From Flagellimonas sp. CMM7 (GTDB lineage Bacteria > Bacteroidota > Bacteroidia > Flavobacteriales > Flavobacteriaceae), in assembly GCF_021390195.1 (NCBI RefSeq), contig NZ_CP090003.1, forward strand, positions 1,848,001-1,912,000: DNA of 64,000 nucleotides, written 5' to 3'. The notes under the pieces are model-generated. The model did no database searches, was not told the DNA's origin, and saw only the letters and a program-made list of their open reading frames with translations. How positions within the stretch are numbered: the stretch's first letter is position 1; the number at the start of each line of letters is the position of its first letter. Positions 26,585 to 34,635 of the stretch are shown one piece after another. The position numbers and the translations under genes are program-made.

Positions 26585-27799
26585 CTATTTAAAAACCCCA
26601 CAGAAATCTATTACTTTTTTAGCTGAATTAACGTTTATGGTCTTAAACTCGTTATGTGCTACCAAAAAGACAATAATGTCAGCTCTTTTAGTGGCCTCTT
26701 TATAATCTGTAAGCTTAAACACCTTGTGAGAATTAATATTGGGTTCTACAATGTAGTACTCTTCGTCATTGGCATTCTGAAGCACCTTTTGAACAATATA
26801 TTTCGCAGGAGATTCTCGTAAATCATCAATATTGGGTTTAAACGAAAGCCCCATTAAAGCAATTTTTGGTTTTCTCCCATTTTTTAATTCGAACTCTAAT
26901 TTAGATGACTTTACTTTTTCAGCACACCAAAAAGATTTATAATTATTGATTTCACGAGCTGTACCTATTATTTTGGATTCCATGGGATAGTCTGCCACGA
27001 TAAAATATGGGTCAACCGCTATACAATGGCCTCCAACACCACACCCTGGTTGTAAGATATTCACCCTCGGGTGTTTGTTTGCTAAAGAGATTAATTCCCA
27101 CACGTTAATATCTGCTTTATCGCAAATGAGCGATAGTTCATTAGCAAAAGCTATTTGAACATCTCTTGAAGAGTTTTCCACCAATTTACACATTTCCGCC
27201 GTTCTTGCATTAGTTTTATGAAGTTGTCCTTTAATAAATTGGGAGTAAAATTCTATAGCCCTATCAGTTGATGCCTTATCAACTCCACCAATTACTCTGT
27301 CATTGTTTACTAATTCAAACATAACATTTCCTGGGAGCACCCTTTCTGGGCAGTAAGCTATGTGAAGTTTACCTTTAAGTTCTGGTCTTTTTTCGAAGAT
27401 GAGCTGCATCATCTTTTCAGTAGTACCAATCGGTGAGGTAGATTCAATGATATAAAGGTCTCCCTTTTTTAAAAGAGGAATTATAGCTTCTGTAGCAGCT
27501 TGAACGAAAGATGTATCCGGTTCATTCTTATCTTTAAATGGCGTTGGAACCACGATAAGGTAGTTGTTAGCTTCAACAGGCGTTGATGCGGCTTTTAGAA
27601 ATCCTTGTTCCACACCCATCTCAACGGCTTTATCCAAGTCGGGCTCAATGATATGTATTTTACCAGCATTTATGGTTTCAACAACATATGGGTTAATGTC
27701 CACTCCATGAACTGAGGTTTTGTTCTGTGCAATCAAAGCAGCAGTGGGAAGCCCAATATAACCGAGTCCCATCATCACAACTTCTGGGTTTTTATCCAT
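26585..27799 (-). CDS. wecC: UDP-N-acetyl-D-mannosamine dehydrogenase
   Basis: This 404-residue enzyme oxidises UDP-ManNAc to UDP-ManNAcA in two NAD-dependent steps. It shows the Rossmann motif MMGLGYIGLPTA, the central KLVENSSRDVQIAFANEL and the catalytic Cys segment GCGVGGHCIAVDPYF. The best match is WecC rather than the glucose-6-dehydrogenase class. The ATG overlaps the upstream wecB stop as TAATG. Wzz, wecB and wecC form one transcription run with the rest of the locus. Confidence 0.92.
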   Translation of the reverse strand: MDKNPEVVMMGLGYIGLPTAALIAQNKTSVHGVDINPYVVETINAGKIHIIEPDLDKAVEMGVEQGFLKAASTPVEANNYLIVVPTPFKDKNEPDTSFVQAATEAIIPLLKKGDLYIIESTSPIGTTEKMMQLIFEKRPELKGKLHIAYCPERVLPGNVMFELVNNDRVIGGVDKASTDRAIEFYSQFIKGQLHKTNARTAEMCKLVENSSRDVQIAFANELSLICDKADINVWELISLANKHPRVNILQPGCGVGGHCIAVDPYFIVADYPMESKIIGTAREINNYKSFWCAEKVKSSKLEFELKNGRKPKIALMGLSFKPNIDDLRESPAKYIVQKVLQNANDEEYYIVEPNINSHKVFKLTDYKEATKRADIIVFLVAHNEFKTINVNSAKKVIDFCGVFK

Positions 27800-28931
27800 T
27801 ATTGAATTTTAGATATATAATCTATTATTTTTTTACATGCATTGCCATCGCCATACGGATTATGAAGCTTACTCATTTTTAAATATGCTTCTGTATTTTC
27901 AAGCAATTTTGTTGATTCCGAAATGATTTTTTGTCTATTTGTTCCCACCAAAATCACCGTTCCAGCCTCAACTGCCTCCGGTCGCTCAGTAGTATTTCTC
28001 ATAACTAGGACAGGTTTTCCCAAACTAGGGGCTTCTTCTTGTACCCCCCGCTATCCGTAATAATCATATAAGACTTGTTCATCAACCAAACAAATGCTGG
28101 ATAAGACAAAGGGTCAATCAATTTAATATTATCAATATCTCCTAGAATTTCGTGGACAGGTTTTTGGACATTTGGGTTCAAATGCACAGGATAGACAATT
28201 TGAACTTTCGGATAAAGAATCGCAAGTTGTTTTAAAGCACTACAAATATTGATAAAGCCTTGCCCATGGTTTTCTCTGCGATGTCCCGTAACCAAGATCA
28301 GTTTCTTTTCTGCTTCAATTAGACTATTCAACTTAACCACTTCCGGGTCATAGAAATCGGCTGATGTTACTTTATTAACACTATACTGTAATGCATCTAT
28401 TACAGTATTTCCAGTAACTAAAACGGTGTTACTCTCTTTGTTCTCTTTGAGCAGGTTATTCATTGAAGTAACTGTTGGCGCAAAGTGTACATTTGAAATT
28501 ACCGCAGTAACACTCCTGTTCATTTCCTCCGGAAAAGGAGACTGCATATCAAAAGTTCTAAGGCCTGCTTCTACATGGCATACTTTGACTCCAGCATAAA
28601 AAGCGGCCAAACCTGAAGCCATTGTTGTAGTAGTATCCCCATGTATATAAACAAAATCCGGCTTATATTCCTCTATTACTGGTTTAAGTTGAGTGATAAT
28701 GTCCGCTGTAAGGGTATACAAATTTTGATTTGGCCGCATCAAATTCAAATCATAATCAGGCTCGATTTCAAAAAAACGAAGTACTTGATCCAACATCTCC
28801 CTATGCTGGGCAGTCACGCAAACCTTTGTTTCAAACTTTTCACTATGCTTACGAAACTCCTTAACCAAGGGGGCCATTTTAATTGCCTCAGGTCTAGTTC
28901 CAAAAATAATTAAGTTTCGTTTTTTACTCAA
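27799..28931 (-). pseudogene. wecB: UDP-N-acetylglucosamine 2-epimerase, frameshifted
   Basis: The 5' part (28005-28931, 308 residues) matches WecB: GTRPEAIKMAPLV, VYIHGDTTTTMA, HVEAGLRT, VTGHRRENHGQG and ITDSGG. After the GG the frame switches to unrelated residues [12 protein letters not shown] and stops. The adjacent frame continues the family exactly ([22 protein letters not shown]) to 27799. One missing G in a G6 run near 28046-28051 (minus strand) explains this. Adding that base gives 377 codons, the usual family length. It is either a sequencing error or a real one-base deletion. The enzyme supplies UDP-ManNAc for wecC. The start is TTG at 28931. Confidence 0.9.
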
Positions 28932-28942
28932 TCGTATATTTT

Positions 28943-29932
28943 TTAAAACAATTCAGAAGCTTTTCTATCGGCATACCTCATTACGGAAATGACTAAAAAC
29001 AAGCCTACCAAACATAACGGTATCAAAACCATCCCTCTTGCAAAAAAGATTTTCTTTTGTTGTTGGGTGTTTCCAAAATTGATAATATTAATTGCTTCCT
29101 TCTGTTCTTTAACTTCAATTTTCTTTCGCTCTGTATTTTGAATTAATTCATTCTTAAGGGCGAAAAGACCCGTAACATTCATCTTTTCAGTATTGTCCAA
29201 AACAATTCTCTCATCAATCTCTTTGCTGCTTTGAGCGTTGAAGCTTTGAGAATACCTAGAAATTAATTCATCAATTTGTTTAATAAACGTTTCATTTCTT
29301 TCAATTCTTTCCAAAGCATTTTGATTGGATGTAACCACTAATTCTTTAAAATACCCGTTGGAATTTATATAGTTCATTACCTTTTCTGCAAAAATCTTAC
29401 CCTGCGAAGGGTCTTTAAATAAAAAAGTGATTCTATGATTTAAAGTGCTTTTATTCGAAAGTTCGGATTTAATTATATCTAAGAATTCTTCATTGGCCTG
29501 AAATTTTTCCAAAAGCTCAAGGTATTCCATACCTCCTTCTTTATTTTTCTCATCTTCTATGGGCTCAACAGAAACCTTAAACTCTCCTAAATTGCTCACC
29601 TCAACTCCAATTTCTTTAAAAAAGACTGAATCTTTGGCCCTAATGTTACTTTCTATTTCCGCAACAACATCATATAGATAATTCTTGCTTTCCAAATTAG
29701 GTTTTACAATTACCTCAATTTTCAGTTTATTTCTAGAAATCTGGTTAAGCCCATATCCAAGACCTACCCCAATCACCAGAAGGATACCCAATATTATAGC
29801 GTTCTTCTTCAAATAAAGAAACAGCCTCAAGAAAGCAATTCCAATTTTATTAAACCCCTTCCCTATCATTTGAAACAGTTGTCCCAAATCTATTTCATCA
29901 GAATTACTGTTATTTACTGGTTGGTCTGCCAT
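28943..29932 (-). CDS. Wzz-like chain-length regulator
   Basis: This 329-residue inner-membrane protein has two membrane helices near each end (NAIILGILLVIGVGLGYGL at 44-62 and ARGMVLIPLCLVGLFLVISVM at 298-318) with a coiled-coil-rich periplasmic domain between them. That is the polysaccharide co-polymerase plan. No tyrosine-kinase domain is fused. The spacing to DUF6909 is one base, so it is part of the same operon. It should set the length of the glycan made by Wzy. Confidence 0.8.
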   Translation of the reverse strand: MADQPVNNSNSDEIDLGQLFQMIGKGFNKIGIAFLRLFLYLKKNAIILGILLVIGVGLGYGLNQISRNKLKIEVIVKPNLESKNYLYDVVAEIESNIRAKDSVFFKEIGVEVSNLGEFKVSVEPIEDEKNKEGGMEYLELLEKFQANEEFLDIIKSELSNKSTLNHRITFLFKDPSQGKIFAEKVMNYINSNGYFKELVVTSNQNALERIERNETFIKQIDELISRYSQSFNAQSSKEIDERIVLDNTEKMNVTGLFALKNELIQNTERKKIEVKEQKEAINIINFGNTQQQKKIFFARGMVLIPLCLVGLFLVISVMRYADRKASELF

Positions 29933-29933
29933 T

Positions 29934-31622
29934 TTATGAATTGAATATTTGTTTTAAAATCCTGTCCGTAATTAAATATGTGGGTTTTACTCCCGTTGTT
30001 CCCAAACCTCCTGAAGCCAAAGTACTTCCAGTTTCCAATGGGTTATCAGAGGCGTAATACGCATATCTTACCTTAACATCCTTGTTGATGCTCTTCCTGA
30101 TTTTAGACGCTGATTGAATTGCCTTTTGGTAATGCACTCCTTCCATTTCCAGTCCAATTACATTCCAAGTGGATTCATGAAAGAATCGAAGAATATCTTT
30201 ATTCTGAAGTGATGTTCCTAAAACGGTCACCATGGTTCCTTCTAATACTTTTAACCCATGCCCTTCAAAGTCCGAGGCGCATAATTCATTTTTAAAAGGG
30301 TAATTGTCTGCAGTTCCTTCAAAAATATGAGCAGACGGAATCATCAAGTCTCCTTTTCCTCCTTCTAAAATACCTGCTTTTCCCATTACCGATATGGAAT
30401 CCACATTTAAAAATTTCTTTTGAACTTCTCCTTCCATTGGCTTTAAAAGTTCATCTATGGTTTCGTAGGCTTGTTCTCCAAATGCATAATCCATTACAAA
30501 GATAACGGGTTTTTCATCGTCAGAAATGTCGCTTGGGAAATCATAGCAACAGGTGTTCTTTCCAAATTTGGCCGAATCAAAAATCTGTACATCAATGTTT
30601 GCCCCAGACTCATCATCAATGAAAATCATGCCATTCTTTTTGCCAACTTCCATGACTTTTTTTCTAAGCTCCTTGTTTTTTGAAGAACTCAACGCTTCAT
30701 ATATATCCAAAGACTTTGTATCTGGAAACTCTTTTGCCAAAACTTTCTTTGCAAATAGAGAGTTCATAACACTGTGCATGTTAGCACTTATAATGTGAAT
30801 GGGCCTATCCAACAATTTATGTTTACTCAGTGTTTGTTTGATCAGAGCTGCCCAGCGCTCACCATGAATGTGGTGCCCCAATCTTTCTCGTAACAATGGG
30901 CTAAATGTAATGGTCCGTTTATTGCCTGTTGTTTCTTCTTCTATTGCTAACTTGCCCAGCCAAAAAATGATGTTTAAAAAGCGATCGGGTTGCGTTGGTG
31001 TGCTTAGCTTATTTTCAATTGCTACAACTTCCTCAAAAGTTCTTCCAAGAATATTTGCAACATGTATGAGCGCAACTTCTCGCTCTGCCTCACTCTTTTC
31101 TTCACTTTGAACAAAATTCACCAATTTATCCCAATCCCGTATGGTAGCGGTTCCATCTTCTACCAAAACACGTTCGCATATCTTTCCGGATTCTATAAAC
31201 AAAAAGGTAAGGTGTGTAAGAATATCATAGATATCGCTTCTGCCGCGGGTTATCTCAATATTCATTTGTTCATCATCAATCCGATAACAATTTCTTCTTC
31301 TTTTGGGAGGTACAATTGCTTTTAGATGGGATTTGGAAAAGCCTTCATCCGATGTTAGATTGATAAACCGACACTCTTCAATACCCTCTGGCAATCTTTC
31401 CAAAACATAGATAAGGCCATCAAGCTCAGCTTTTTCATCTGCTACTGATCCATAAATTTCTGGCCTTAGTAATAGTAATGCGGTCCGTAAAGCGTTTCCT
31501 GAAACCCCTGAAGGTTTGTAAAACCCTCGGTTGAGCAAATGCCGCATTGTAATATACAGGCGCTCTATTGCGTTGGTGGATTCTTGTGCTCTTGTAGTTT
31601 GTTTTACTTCGGTTGCCATCAT
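29934..31622 (-). CDS. DUF6909 protein with nucleoside-phosphorylase-like C terminus
   Basis: This soluble protein of about 562 residues matches the flavobacterial DUF6909 family. The N-terminal 250 residues are helical and charged. The C-terminal part has VTVLGTSLQNKDILRFF, NVIGLEMEGVHYQKAI and YYASDNPLETGS, which resemble the purine-binding EMEG segment and catalytic Asp loop of nucleoside phosphorylases and nucleosidases. The start is ATG at 31622; a TTG four codons earlier is less likely. It sits between a GH3-like gene and wzz. Enzyme activity is inference. Confidence 0.65.
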   Translation of the reverse strand: MMATEVKQTTRAQESTNAIERLYITMRHLLNRGFYKPSGVSGNALRTALLLLRPEIYGSVADEKAELDGLIYVLERLPEGIEECRFINLTSDEGFSKSHLKAIVPPKRRRNCYRIDDEQMNIEITRGRSDIYDILTHLTFLFIESGKICERVLVEDGTATIRDWDKLVNFVQSEEKSEAEREVALIHVANILGRTFEEVVAIENKLSTPTQPDRFLNIIFWLGKLAIEEETTGNKRTITFSPLLRERLGHHIHGERWAALIKQTLSKHKLLDRPIHIISANMHSVMNSLFAKKVLAKEFPDTKSLDIYEALSSSKNKELRKKVMEVGKKNGMIFIDDESGANIDVQIFDSAKFGKNTCCYDFPSDISDDEKPVIFVMDYAFGEQAYETIDELLKPMEGEVQKKFLNVDSISVMGKAGILEGGKGDLMIPSAHIFEGTADNYPFKNELCASDFEGHGLKVLEGTMVTVLGTSLQNKDILRFFHESTWNVIGLEMEGVHYQKAIQSASKIRKSINKDVKVRYAYYASDNPLETGSTLASGGLGTTGVKPTYLITDRILKQIFNS

Positions 31623-31631
31623 ACGTTCTGG

Positions 31632-31639
31632 CAAAAATA
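31632..31639 (-). promoter_or_regulatory. -7 promoter element upstream of DUF6909
   Basis: The minus strand reads TATTTTTG, about ten bases before the ATG at 31622, so transcription would start close to the start codon. It lies in the 54-base gap after the GH3 gene. It would be a promoter for DUF6909 and for the following wzz-wec run. Confidence 0.5.
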
Positions 31640-31676
31640 CATGAATTCCTACTAAAGAAGAACTGTTGGTTGTTAT

Positions 31677-33173
31677 CTAAATCTGAAATGTAGTCAACCC
31701 CTCTGCTACTTTCCTGTCGTTGGACAGTCTTTGAACCTTATTTTGTCCTCCCAACCTCCCAATGGTTCTCATATATCCTTGAAAGCCTCCCGGTTTAATA
31801 CAAGTGATTTTCAATGGCTGCAAGATGTTTCCTTCCAGTAAATCCAAATAGTAGCTATTCTGTTTTTGCATGCTTTCCTCTATAAGACAGGAAAACTTAG
31901 AAAGGTCCGAGGGAATTCTTTCAAATTCTATAAACCATTCATGATAAGGCAGTTCTCCATTTTCTGGTGAGGTTTGTGGGGCAACTGTAAATTCGTTTAC
32001 TAGTGCATCAGTATGTTCTATTCCTATTTTTATGGCCTCTTCAACCTCTTTTGCAATAACGTGCTCGCCAAAGGCCGATATAAAATGCTTGATTCTTCCA
32101 GAAACAATTACCCTATACGGTTTTGATGAAATAAACCGAATGGTATCTCCTAGATTATATGCCCACAATCCGGCATCAGTGGAGATAATCATCACATAGT
32201 CTACATTTAACTCAACCTCAGCTATAGTTAATCGTTTTGCGTTTTCATTAAAAAATTCATCCGCCTTTATAAACTCATAGAAAATCCCTGAATCTAAAAG
32301 AAGCAGCATTCCTTCTTCCTTTTGGCAGTCTTGGTAGGCAAAAAAACCCTCGCTTGCCGGAAAAAGCTCGATACTATCTACTTTTCTTCCTATTAAGTTC
32401 TCAAACTTGGCTCTGTACGGCTCATAATTTACTCCTCCATAGATAAATAACTGAAAATTTCTAAAGAGCTCTCCTACCTTTTTTCCGGAGGTTGCATTAA
32501 GTCTTTCAAAATACATCTGAACCCATGATGGTATTCCTGCAATTACGGTCATATCCTCATTTTTGGTCTCCTCAACGATTTTCTCCACCTTGGTTTCCCA
32601 ATCTTCTATACAATTGGTTTCCCAACTCGGCAATCTGTTTTTTTGCAGATAATTAGGCACATAATGCGCAGAAATCCCTGAAAGACGTCCCAATTTAATA
32701 CCTCCTTTTTCGTCCAAAACGGGACTTCCTTGAAGAAAAATCATCTTTCCATCAACAAAATCTGCTTTACCAGTCTCATGAATGTACGTTAAAATCGCAT
32801 TTCTGGAAGCTTCTACTTGATGTTTAATAGATTCTTTAGTGATAGGTATATATTTGGCTCCTGAGGTAGTTCCAGATGTTTTGGCAAAATAAATGGGTCT
32901 TTCTGGCCATAGAACATTACTATTCCCTTCAATTATCTGTTCAACATACCCCTTTAGCTCCTCATAATCCCTAATTGGAACTTTTTCCACAAAATCAGCA
33001 TGAGTTTTAATCCCGTCAAAATCATGGTCTTTGCCAAATTGGGTCTGTTTCGCAATGGAAATAAGATGTTTAAACGTTTTTTGTTGGGCCTGCACAGGGT
33101 TGTTTGCCCATTTAGCCGTTTTCCCAACAATGTTTTTAGCAAAAAGTTTTGCTGCAAAGGATTTTAAGGACAT
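31677..33173 (-). CDS. GH3 family acyl-adenylating protein
   Basis: This 498-residue protein is a GH3-fold (auxin-responsive promoter type) adenylating enzyme. The nucleotide-binding motif YFAKTSGTTSGAKYIPIT lies near residue 95 and LFPASEGFFAYQ with YNLGDTIRF follow. GH3 enzymes conjugate acids to amino acids or other amines in plants; bacterial members are little studied. It follows the M23 peptidase gene with no gap (TAAATG). Its coexistence with CapK gives two acid-activating enzymes in 10 kb. Confidence 0.85.
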   Translation of the reverse strand: MSLKSFAAKLFAKNIVGKTAKWANNPVQAQQKTFKHLISIAKQTQFGKDHDFDGIKTHADFVEKVPIRDYEELKGYVEQIIEGNSNVLWPERPIYFAKTSGTTSGAKYIPITKESIKHQVEASRNAILTYIHETGKADFVDGKMIFLQGSPVLDEKGGIKLGRLSGISAHYVPNYLQKNRLPSWETNCIEDWETKVEKIVEETKNEDMTVIAGIPSWVQMYFERLNATSGKKVGELFRNFQLFIYGGVNYEPYRAKFENLIGRKVDSIELFPASEGFFAYQDCQKEEGMLLLLDSGIFYEFIKADEFFNENAKRLTIAEVELNVDYVMIISTDAGLWAYNLGDTIRFISSKPYRVIVSGRIKHFISAFGEHVIAKEVEEAIKIGIEHTDALVNEFTVAPQTSPENGELPYHEWFIEFERIPSDLSKFSCLIEESMQKQNSYYLDLLEGNILQPLKITCIKPGGFQGYMRTIGRLGGQNKVQRLSNDRKVAEGLTTFQI

Positions 33174-34043
33174 TTATTTAAAATCAATGTAATTCAAGGG
33201 GTTTACAGGTTTTCCGTTGTTCCAAATTTCAAAATGTAAATGTGGCCCCGTAGTTAATTCTCCCGTATTTCCAATTGAGGCAATAACCTCGCCTGCTCTT
33301 ACCAAATCCCCTTGTGATTTGCTCAAAGAGCCATTATGCTTGTACACTGAAGTAAGGTTGTCTCGGTGTTCAATAATGATGACATATCCTGTTTCTGCAG
33401 TCCATTCTGAAAAAAGAACGGTTCCGTCAGCAATGGATTTTACTGGAGTTTCTTTGGGTGCAACAACATCCACGGCATAGTGTTTGGCCTCAGCATCAAA
33501 AGGTTGGGACAGTGTTCCGCTAACCGGTGAAAACAGCAAGCTGCCAACATTTTCTACATTTCGTTCAAAAAGATTGTATTTGTCTTCCAAATCCACTTCC
33601 TCTCTTAACAGCAAGTCTTCACGAATAGGTGTTAAATCAACAGTGGAAGGGTCAAGTTTGTATTTTTCAAAAAGTGAATCTCTGTTTACCTCATTATTTT
33701 CAATATCCCCTCTCAAAACAAGGCGAACATTATCTAAATACCTATTGGTATAATTTAAAACTGTAACCAACGAATCCGTTTTGTAAGTAAGTTCCGTAGC
33801 TTGTCTTTTTAATCTTGTGGATGAATATCCTGGTATATACTCTCTTAAAGGTGAAAAAGCTATGATAAGTGTGGTAAGACCAATTAAAACAATAATGAAC
33901 AGCGTTCCTGTTACAAAAACGTTGAGCCTGCTAAGTTTAAAAGAAATCTTTTCTTCAAAGGTATTTTCGTTCAATATCACCAGCCGATACTTGTGCAGCA
34001 GCTTGCGTTTGATCTCTTTTCTTTTCTTTTTATCCTTTGCCAT
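33174..34043 (-). CDS. M23 family (LytM) peptidoglycan endopeptidase, membrane-anchored
   Basis: This 289-residue protein has a basic N terminus (KDKKKRKEIKRK), a membrane helix (about residues 40-62), a coiled-coil segment and a C-terminal LytM domain with the zinc ligands in KHYAVDVVAPK and GPHLHFEIW. It should cleave cross-links in the periplasm or help an amidase. The ATG at 34043 is used; a TTG three codons upstream is unlikely. A TATCTTTG promoter element lies at 34050-34057. Confidence 0.9.
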   Translation of the reverse strand: MAKDKKKRKEIKRKLLHKYRLVILNENTFEEKISFKLSRLNVFVTGTLFIIVLIGLTTLIIAFSPLREYIPGYSSTRLKRQATELTYKTDSLVTVLNYTNRYLDNVRLVLRGDIENNEVNRDSLFEKYKLDPSTVDLTPIREDLLLREEVDLEDKYNLFERNVENVGSLLFSPVSGTLSQPFDAEAKHYAVDVVAPKETPVKSIADGTVLFSEWTAETGYVIIIEHRDNLTSVYKHNGSLSKSQGDLVRAGEVIASIGNTGELTTGPHLHFEIWNNGKPVNPLNYIDFK

Positions 34044-34049
34044 AATGAA

Positions 34050-34057
34050 CAAAGATA
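34050..34057 (-). promoter_or_regulatory. -7 promoter element of the M23 gene
   Basis: The minus strand reads TATCTTTG seven bases upstream of the ATG at 34043. Transcription would begin within a base or two of the start codon, so the message may be almost leaderless. Confidence 0.5.
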
Positions 34058-34211
34058 ACCTTAGATTTTAATTTTGTTGTTAAGCTTTTTAAAATGTCTT
34101 CGGGTATTGTAAAACCCTAATAGACAATTTGAGATGCTAATTTTCGTTAATTGGACAGGGCCTTAAGGTTCTTTTTAGTAATTTTACTTTTCATTTAAAG
34201 GCGTTGACGTT

Positions 34212-34406
34212 ATGATTGCTCAAACTATTTTTCTTGGTATGCTAGGCCCATGGCAGATTGTACTTATTGTATTGGTTGTTCTTTTACTCTTTGGAGGCAA
34301 AAAAATTCCTGAGCTTATGCGAGGATTAGGTAGTGGTATAAAAGAATTTAAAGATGCTTCAAAAGAAGATGAAAAACTTGAGAGCGGCAAAGAATCGGAC
34401 TCTTAA
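34212..34406 (+). CDS. tatA: Twin-arginine translocase TatA/TatE subunit
   Basis: This 64-residue protein has one membrane helix ([15 protein letters not shown]) followed by the hinge [18 protein letters not shown] and an acidic tail. This is the TatA/E pattern; TatA multimers form the pore that moves folded proteins carrying twin-arginine signals. It is divergent from the M23 gene. No TatC is in the window. Confidence 0.92.
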   Translation: MIAQTIFLGMLGPWQIVLIVLVVLLLFGGKKIPELMRGLGSGIKEFKDASKEDEKLESGKESDS

Positions 34407-34568
34407 TTCTATTATATTATAAAGGTTTTTCCTACTCACAAAAACCCTGTATTCAAAGGGTTTGTCGATGAAGAACCACATTTTTATCGCATACACGTTA
34501 CAAATTCCCTCTTTCACAACAAAAAGTTATAAACGCTACTCCCATATTCTATTTTAGCGTTTGAAACT

Positions 34569-34594
34569 GGTATTATGCGTTTTCGTGTAATACC
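34569..34594 (+). repeat. Perfect 7-bp inverted repeat upstream of the PorE-like gene
   Basis: GGTATTA and TAATACC are separated by 12 bases and lie about 40 bases upstream of the ATG at 34636. It could be an operator or a short attenuator hairpin. No known binding family was recognised. Confidence 0.4.
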
Positions 34595-34635
34595 AAATCA
34601 ATCACCTGACGATAATTTATGCAGACGGAGTGATT

